Assembly: GCA_019671005.1 (NCBI GenBank)
Contig: CM033723.1
Location: 19,235,254 to 19,299,253, forward strand
Direction of reading: 5' to 3'
Length of the DNA: 64,000 nt
From: Hibiscus mutabilis
Lineage: Eukaryota > Streptophyta > Magnoliopsida > Malvales > Malvaceae
Below, in pieces: positions 57,351-64,000 of this stretch. Numbering within the stretch: position 1 is the stretch's first letter; every line of letters starts with the position of its first letter. A program made the position numbers and the translations under genes. The notes below the pieces were generated by a model, which made no database searches, had not been told where the DNA came from, and saw only the letters and a list, made by a program, of their open reading frames with translations.

Positions 57351-57860
57351 CTATAAACAATAAAAGGTTGTTTTGGGCATATCCACCTCTTTCACCTTTA
57401 ACTGATAGTACCCTAACATCAAATCTATCTTGGAAAACACTGAAGCTCCCCTGAACTGATCAAACAGGTCATCTATGTAAGGGATACTTGTTCTTTATTG
57501 TCAACTTTTTCAGCTGCCAGTAATCTATACACATCCGTAATGTACCATCTTTCTTCTTAACAAATAACACCGACGTTCCTAACGGTGAAATATTGGTCTA
57601 ATGAACCCACGACCAAGCAACTCCCACAACTGTGTTTTCAGCTCCTTCAATTCCTTTGGAGCCATGCGGTACAGAGCAATGGATATTGGTATCGTGCCTG
57701 CAAAGACCTCGATGCCAAACTCTACCTCACGGTCAGGTGGCAACCTTGGTAATTCCTCTAGAAAAACACATGCAAACTCACATACGGTGCGAACATCTTG
57801 CACCCTCAACTCTTTTGATCTAGGATTCATAACATAGGCCAAATAAGCTGACATCTCGAA
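57351..57860 (-). pseudogene. pol: Reverse transcriptase of element A with catalytic core deleted
   Basis: The N-terminal RT boxes are present: VEFGIEVFAGTIPISIALYR and MAPKELKELKTQLWELLGRG (57854-57579), then in shifted frames VLFVKKKDGTLRMCIDY and a copy of the SGYYQLKV box. Immediately after a segment equal to 'MPKTTF' the sequence jumps to the RNase H start near 57350. Roughly 700 bp is missing, including the YxDD catalytic motif, fingers and thumb. Confidence 0.88.
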
Positions 57861-58071
57861 TCCAACATTCGTCTTGCTTCCAAAGCCGAAACAACAAGAG
57901 ACAAAAACTTGGCATTCTCGCCAACAACCACCACCTCATAATCATTCGACAACCTCAAAGATATCTGTTTGGTCTCAAAAATCCACCACAGCCCGATGTT
58001 CGGTCTCAAAATCCAACATTCGTCTTGCTTCCAAAGTCAAAACAACAATAGACAAAACTTGGCATTCTCGC
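57857..58071. repeat. Direct duplication in element A pol
   Basis: A segment beginning 'tcgaatccaacattcgtcttg' (57857) and ending 'cttggcattctcgcca' (about 57924) recurs at about 58008-58074, offset about 151 bp. It is a local tandem duplication between protease and RT. Confidence 0.8.
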
Positions 58072-58399
58072 CATAAAGTCCACGACAAACACATGTCCCT
58101 GGACCATCAGCGGACACCTACGATATAACCTTCTAACCACGACTGTCTCCCTAAGAGAACTAGTCATTCTAACACCCACATTAAGAATTTCAATAAGTAT
58201 ATCAAGCAGCTCAGCATGCTCACTCAAAATGTATGAATGAGTAGAACCAGAATCAACCAACGAATATAACGACAAAGACTGTAGGGTAAAAGTACCTGCA
58301 ATCACAATGGTGTCATTGCGACCCTCACGGTGCGCATACAACCTAGTCGGTCCACCTCCCTCAGGCTGGATAGGAACAGTATGAGCTACAGTCCTTTTT
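58006..58399 (-). pseudogene. pol: Aspartic protease domain of element A
   Basis: The minus-strand frame from 58341 encodes IVIAGTFTLQSLSLYSLVDS then GSTHSYILSEHAELLDI; the Asp-Ser-Gly triad is intact. The second half (DFMARMPSFVYCCFDFG) runs into the duplicated segment, so the domain end is rearranged. Confidence 0.87.
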
Positions 58400-59485
58400 C
58401 CACCATCTCAACGCTGAAACGGTCCGCGACCACGACCACGCTGATGAGCAATAACAGGTGCAACACCTTGCCCACCTCGGGCCAACAACAGACAATCACG
58501 CCTCTGATGGTCGCCTGACCCACAACTCCAACAAGCATTAGCCACCACAGGCGCAGGTGCCTGACCCTCCCTGGCCAAACGCGGGCAATCTCACCTCAAA
58601 TGATCTCGGCATCCACAAACCCAACATGTGCTAAACGATGCTCTAACCTGGGCACCCTGCACCTGGACTCCACGTACCACAACACCTCCGTCATGCCTCG
58701 GCTCCAGGGGAAACCTCCTGTCACGGTGTCTCTTGGCCTGACCACCGCTATAACCCGAATCAATAGCTCTCTTACCTGAGCTAGAACCTCACAATCCAGA
58801 TGCCAAGCTCAAATTATGCTCCACATCCTTGGCTCGCGAAACTAACACATCAAAGTTGGTGTAATCAGCAGCAAGCATGTATGTCTTAACATCCTGCACA
58901 AGCCCATATTAGAAACGATCACATCGAGTACACTCGTTAGGAACCAAATCAGGTGCATACCGACTCAACCTCACGAACTGCACCTCATACTCTCCAACAA
59001 ACATACTGCTCTGCACCAAAGCCATAAACTCACGCTTCTTCCAGATATCGTGGTAGTCCTCCATGTATAAGCTCACCCTGTAGCAGGGAACAACACATGC
59101 CAGCCTACAAGCATTAGTGCACCCCATATGGCCCAGTATCCTCTCAGTACTGGCCAACCAACCCTCATATGGCTCAGGAGATAAACCTCAGAATTTAACT
59201 TCACCCAAACTACGAAAATGCTCGAGCGGCAAACCTTGCCCCTCAACCGATGGTGCTGGCACAAAAACACCACAACTGCTGCATGAAAAGCACCGGTCAT
59301 GGCCTGTATCAACGATGCCATATCACCCACCCTTGGCCCAGCTGACTTAGGAGGTACTTGCTCTACTCCCTCCGGTGGATTAGGTGGGGTGGTGGCAACC
59401 CTCCAGGAGGTACAACTTCTCCTTCATCATCCTGCCCAGCGGCAGCAGCAACCACACTAGATCGCAACTCTCTCCTCGGTCCCAT
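58400..59485 (-). pseudogene. gag: Tekay-type gag of element A, broken
   Basis: The probable start ATG at 59485 gives MGPRRELRSSVVAAAAG. The capsid region reads (shifted frames) PYEGWLASTERILGHMGCTN, YMEDYHDIWKKREFMALVQS and VGEYEVQFVRLSRYAPDLVP. The Arg/Gly-rich nucleocapsid part with several CxxC-like knuckles lies at about 58480-58700. Frameshifts near 59160 and 59350, and a gap of family sequence around 59100, make it non-functional. Confidence 0.85.
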
Positions 59486-59790
59486 CGTGCTAAAATATAT
59501 CTAAGTCATGATAATCATTTAAAAACAAAAGCAGTCAGGCTAGCCTCAAGCAAGGATCCAAGACTTTCTTTTCAAAAATCAAAACTTTCCAAACTATAAT
59601 AATAAGGCAATGGGTACCCCAAAACATCTCCAACATAGCATTCAACAACCATCATTCATATATCAATCACCGTGCATATCAACCAGCGTACATACAATAA
59701 TCACTGCATACATCATACAATAGAGCATAACTCACGACAACAACACAACAACCTCCCAAACGAACAAAACATGGCTCTGATACCACCAAA
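59486..59790 (-). other. Leader and primer-binding site of element A
   Basis: The minus strand TGGTATCAGAGCC (plus 59773-59785) lies five bases from the LTR end and matches initiator tRNA-Met exactly. The remainder up to the gag start is an untranslated leader with no visible gene. Confidence 0.92.
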
Positions 59791-62700
59791 TGTAACCCCC
59801 TTGACCCAGCCTAGATGCCCAACCGAACCAAAAAAGCTACATTAGGTTTGTCGTAGCAAACCGAAGAGATAAAAAAACCTAGTCCATTTTTTTCTTTTAT
59901 CTAGTCTAGTTGCCAATTATTAACCCTACATGTTCGTACAGACATCAGGTGCAACCCCAACTCAATCGGGCATCAATTTGACATCCAATTGAACACATTT
60001 GCAAATTAGGGACCAAATTGCAAATACAAAAAATTTCAAGATTAAAACTCATTTTTAAGTTACCAAACTTTAATTAGTCAGGTTCCAAACTTCTATCTCA
60101 AATTTCAACTCAAACTGATCATCCTACCATATATACTTGCATCGGCAAGAATTAGGGACTAAAATGCAAAGAACGCAAAATTGCCGAAAAGTGACATTCA
60201 CATGAGAAACGGTCAACCGTGTCAAAACGGGTAAGCTCGTACCGATACGGTTTGAAACATACCGTTTCGATACAACACCAAGTTGTATCGATGCGCCTAA
60301 CTAAATTACTGAACTTTTAAAATATTTTAAACCGTACCGATACGGTTTCTCTGGTGTTTCGATACGCGGGTTCAAGTTGCAAAAGTGAATTCTAGAGGCT
60401 AAAATTCGTATCAAAACGCCCATTCTTGTACTGGTACGCCAGGAAAAATTTTCCTAGGCGTATCGAAATGCACAAGACCCATACCGATCCTACAAGCCTA
60501 AAATTGCCTAGTCATACCAATACGGTCCCCCGCGTATCGGTACGCCTAGGCCTGTAATGTCACATTTGGCTGATTTTTCATCCCAAAAGCATACTCAAAC
60601 CACTCCAACATGCATTAAACACAATACTAACATGCCAAACATATCTCATGCCAACTGGCATCACAAATCTAGCAACACAACAAGGATTCATGCATCAAAG
60701 AGGAAATCTAAAGGCATGCTTCCTAATATGCATCCAACCAATATATCAAAAGGTAAACCAGCACCAAAAACAATCCTTAAAGGCCATTTACAACCCAATA
60801 GAAACTAAAGAAACATGCTCAAACAGGGAGTTTCAGAAAACATCTCCCAAAACAAAACAAGTACCCTATTACCCTTATTCATTATAGTCTAGTCTCTAAC
60901 ATACTTTGGAAACAAGTTTTGCCAAGATCCCCTTGCTTCTTGCTACCTTCCAAGACCTCAATTATCTGCATTGATGGACAACGAGAGCGTAATCACACAA
61001 GGATTAGTGAGGAAAGCTCTAAAACAAACACCATCAATGCATTTAAAATCATTTACTTAACATCATCCTTTAAAAACATCATCATGCCCCTTTATAAACA
61101 TTCATTTTATATCATTTAAACCAACATATTAAACCATATGCTACATGTATCATTATTCAACAGCAAGTCACATTGTTAACCCTCCACTTAAGCCTTTCCA
61201 TGCATTACTATCAAATGCAAAGCTTAAGGAGAAACATGTATAAACCAAATTATACAACATATACATTCTAATGATACATTAACAATCGTATTGGCTTTCA
61301 AGTGATCATTAAACAAGTCCATTAACAAAAGAGTTCATCAGGTACACAGATTCAACAAGTGTTAACCCAACACTACAAGCCATCTCAACCGGAATAGAGA
61401 TACAGTCACAATCGCGGTACATTAACAACCGGGTACAATAACAGCCGGTACCATAACAACCCACGGGGATATCCACCCCAATCATCGGTTAGATGCTTAA
61501 TCCACTAACAGGTGTATTCGGTACTGTTTAAACCCTCTACCGTTAGGGTACTTGAATGGAGTATTTGGTACACCGTATAAACCCCTTAACATCCAAGGTG
61601 ACTTATTTACAGTGCACTCAATCCTTTGGCTGGCCAGCTATATCCTATAACAATTTTAAAAGCACATCACTTGCCAATATAATTAACTATTTAACATTTA
61701 CCTCACTGTTTTAATCAAACATTAAACCAAGCCATTTATCCAAAGCAACAACCATGCTTTAAAACACAAGTATAAACCTTACTTACAAGTATCACTTACC
61801 ATGTGCATCCTTCAGCAAAACATGCTTAAAATCAATATATCGGATACTTTAAAACATGCTTAACAGTAGGTAACATGTCATTAAAACAAGTGCATCAACC
61901 ATTTTGTAAAAGCACGACCGAGAGAGTAAATCCATTTTATACTTACTTATGAGTCTGGGTAAGCGTTTCAAGCTCTACTTTAAGTCCCAAAGACTCTGTT
62001 CCAAAACATCAAACGCTTTAAATCACATTTCACTCACAGATACGCGAAACCACGATTCGCCGACGCGAAATCAAGAATCTGAAGCCTCCAACTCTTCTCC
62101 AATCACTCCCGGATCAACCTCCCCTGTTTTGACCACAAAACAACTGAGGATCTATGCATCATAATGCATTCTGAACATAGCAACTACAATCCTTCTCGGA
62201 TTCCCACATAACCTTCACAAACAACCCACCATAACAACCAAAAACATAACCAAAACACTTCGATTCACAACCCAGCCAACATTTATCAAACTAACATCAC
62301 TTTCAACATCAAAGCACATCTAAAAACAGATCCAAAACAACCTACCACCTCCAGCAACCTTACAACCAATGAAACACCACAAAAGCTCAAAACTAACAAC
62401 CTAAACAAATAGAGATTCTTAAGTTTCGGGATTCCATTGATAAAAATCACTTATCAACATTATTAAACATCTAAAATATGAATCAAAGCAACCTTACTTA
62501 CTGGAAATCAGATCCAATTCGCGAATCAACTCATTTTCCCCAAATAAGTCAATTAAACATTAGGAAATCATCAAAATCAGATTAGAAACACAAAAACAAG
62601 GATCAAATGCTTGGGAATTTCAATAAAGAAACATTCAATAGAGGAGATCTCGGGCCATAACCCTATTGTGAAGTTTCTCCCCCAATTGATTTGTGAAAAG

Positions 62701-63267
62701 CTAAGAAAACACAAGATTATTGTAAGATTTTGTATAAACAATCTTTATAAAACGATTTGATATAATAAAATCAAGTTAGAAACCACCTCACCTTTGGAAA
62801 TTTGATGAAAACTGAGTGTTTGGCTAAGGAGAGAATGGAGAGAAAAAGACGTGATTTTTGTTTTGGAAAAGATAACTAACTTTTTAACAAAATCCTCGTT
62901 AATTATTAATTAAACTACATGTTAAAATAAGGCAAATCAAGGGAGAAATCATCAGAAACCAATTGGTAAAATAGCTCCTTAAAGATTCTAAGTATTTGAC
63001 ACTTTTCATTTTAGTCGCTAGAAAATTACAGTTTTCAAAACTTTCATTTTGGTCACTAACCAAAATTGCCATCTTCCAAAACTCATTTTTCAAAATTGAT
63101 TCCACCATTACTAAATACATAATTAATAATGATTTTTAAGCATTTTTCTATAATTTTTTCAACTCCAAAGATATATGATCCCAAAACCGACTTGAATCTC
63201 TACTCCGGTCCACCGAGCCGTCTAATAAACCCTCTAAACCGCTAAGCCCTAAAATCGGGGCATTACA
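59791..63267 (-). mobile_element. 5' LTR of element A (family A)
   Basis: This 3477-bp LTR runs TGTAACCCCCTTGACCCAG...ATCGGGGCATTACA. It has the same motif cluster (60212-60546) and blocks as the left LTR. The flanks of the two LTRs do not match as a 5-bp duplication (TCTGT on the left, GTTTA on the right). No coding sequence was seen. Confidence 0.93.
60212..60546. repeat. Cluster of CGTATCGGTACG-type motifs (A, right LTR)
   Basis: Counterpart of 52524-52858. Several copies differ between the two LTRs by C-to-T or G-to-A changes at CpG (for example CCGTATCGAAACGG on the left, CCGTGTCAAAACGG on the right). Confidence 0.88.
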
Positions 63268-63780
63268 GTTTAGGTCCCAAGGTTTTGTTTTCACCTAATT
63301 CTAACCAACATAAGGGAGTTCTGCACCTTCTTGCATACAAGGCTTCAAAGGGGGCCATCTTGATAGATGTTTGATAGCTATTGTTATATGCAAACTCTGC
63401 CAAATATAAGTATTTCTCCCAATTCTTCCCGAAATCAATTATGCAAGTCCTGAGCATGTCTTTAAGAGTCTGAATCACTCTTTTAGATTGACCATTTGTT
63501 TGAGGATAGAAAGCTGTACTAAGGTTTGTCTTGGTTCCCAATGCCTTATGTAAAGAATTCCAGAATCTAGAAGTAAACCAAGAATATTGATTTGATATAA
63601 TAGAAGTGCGGACACCATGCAAACGGATTACTTCTTTTATGTACAACTCGGCTAACTGATCTAAACTCATGCTCATTCGAACAGGTATGAAGTGAAATAT
63701 CTTAGAAAATCTATCAACTATCACCCAAATAGCATCATTATTCTTTGGTGATAAAGGAAAACCACTTACAAAATCCATGG
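63268..63780 (-). pseudogene. pol: Integrase core of outer element C
   Basis: The minus-strand frame from 63778 encodes MDFVSGFPLSPKNNDAIWVI, VDRFSKIFHFIPVRMSMSLD, FAYNNSYQTSIKMAPFEALY and CRTPLCWLELGENKTLGPKL. The first catalytic Asp is present. The second box reads SIISNQYSWFTSRFW where the family has SDRD, and the third box is NGQSKR with Lys for Glu, so two of three catalytic residues are lost. The end is cut by LTR A at 63267 and continues as a 21-bp scrap at 52078-52098. Confidence 0.9.
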
Positions 63781-64000
63781 TTATTCAATCCCATTTCCAT
63801 TGAGGTAGCACGATGGGTTGTAAAAGTCTCGAACTTGATTAACAATTACCTTATGTCTTAAGGGATTGGTAGCTATCAAATTACAATTTGTGGGTTCAGG
63901 TTTCAACGTATACTTTTCGATCAAAGAAGAAAATATAAAGGAATGTGTTGATCCCGAATCAAATAGAGCACAAACTTGATGCATAAATAACTTGATGGTA
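63781..64000 (-). pseudogene. pol: Protease fragment of outer element C fused to integrase
   Basis: The minus strand encodes VCALFDSGSTHSFIFSSLIE and KYTLKPEPTNCNLIATNPL, a Tekay protease with intact Asp-Ser-Gly. It then changes within a few codons to the segment just before the integrase core (in another frame LLQPIVLPQWKWD, then a stop). RT, RNase H and the integrase zinc-binding domain are therefore deleted between them. The start of the protease lies beyond the right edge. Confidence 0.85.

Noticed and set aside
63268..63272. GTTTA/TCTGT as a target-site duplication of element A
   Set aside because: The two flanks do not match; a deletion in C is the better explanation.
1..64000. Helitron, MITE or DNA-transposon ends
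   Set aside because: I saw no terminal inverted repeat pairs with duplications and no Helitron-type 3' hairpin with CTRR; all mobile sequence identified is LTR-type.

Overview
This window is plant nuclear DNA, probably from the gene-poor heterochromatin of a eudicot (the group is inferred; no species can be named). I found no host protein gene, tRNA, rRNA or CRISPR array. Nearly every base belongs to Ty3/Gypsy LTR retrotransposons nested in one another, in both orientations, all broken by stops, frameshifts, deletions or later insertions. Two lineages recur. Tekay/Del-type chromoviruses have 2.8-3.5 kb LTRs of the form TGTAAY...GTTACA, a primer site matching initiator tRNA-Met (TGGTATCAGAGC), gag-PR-RT-RNaseH-IN-chromodomain order and a G-rich polypurine tract. 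Athila/Tat-type elements have an FELK-type gag, a TTTGGCGC-type primer site and a conserved 'cattg-gagacaatg...aagtttggggg' segment near the 3' end.

Layout. 1-2082: end of a plus-strand LTR ('I') with an 18-bp minisatellite. 2117-5349 and 5350-8479: two LTRs of family A in opposite orientation, forming a large imperfect inverted repeat. 8480-13380: minus-strand Athila-like remnant ('G') with gag and LTR but almost no pol. 13381-17480: 3' half of a plus-strand Athila/Tat element ('H') with a putative plant-transposon-domain ORF and its 3' LTR. 17481-17587: 107-bp island of a minus-strand RT ('F'). 17588-20911: LTR and chromodomain end of a minus-strand Tekay element ('E'). 20912-29263: plus-strand Tekay element ('D') with a 77-bp stump of 5' LTR, all pol domains and a full 3' LTR. 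29264-52077: minus-strand Tekay element ('B'), its 3' LTR cut by D and its pol cut by a 14.3-kb insertion. 52078-52098: 21-bp integrase scrap of an outer element 'C'. 52099-63267: minus-strand element 'A' with both LTRs. 63268-64000: integrase and protease of C.

The most unusual structure is the insertion in B (32270-46539). It is a tandem array of four ~3.35-kb units plus a closing LTR, bounded as a whole by one 5-bp target-site duplication (TTAGT). Each unit has an L-type LTR, a protease-only coding remnant, a diverged M-type LTR and a ~200-bp leader with a tRNA-Met primer site. Diagnostic variants alternate, so the array reads A-B-A-B-A: a dimer of dimers with a ~6.7-kb higher-order period. 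This suggests one insertion of a non-autonomous element later expanded in two rounds of unequal recombination.

Order of events from nesting: C is older than A and B, B is older than the array and D, and F is older than H and E. No element here looks able to move on its own. Coordinates of LTR ends rest on TG...CA ends, primer sites and polypurine tracts read by eye; percentages were not computed.
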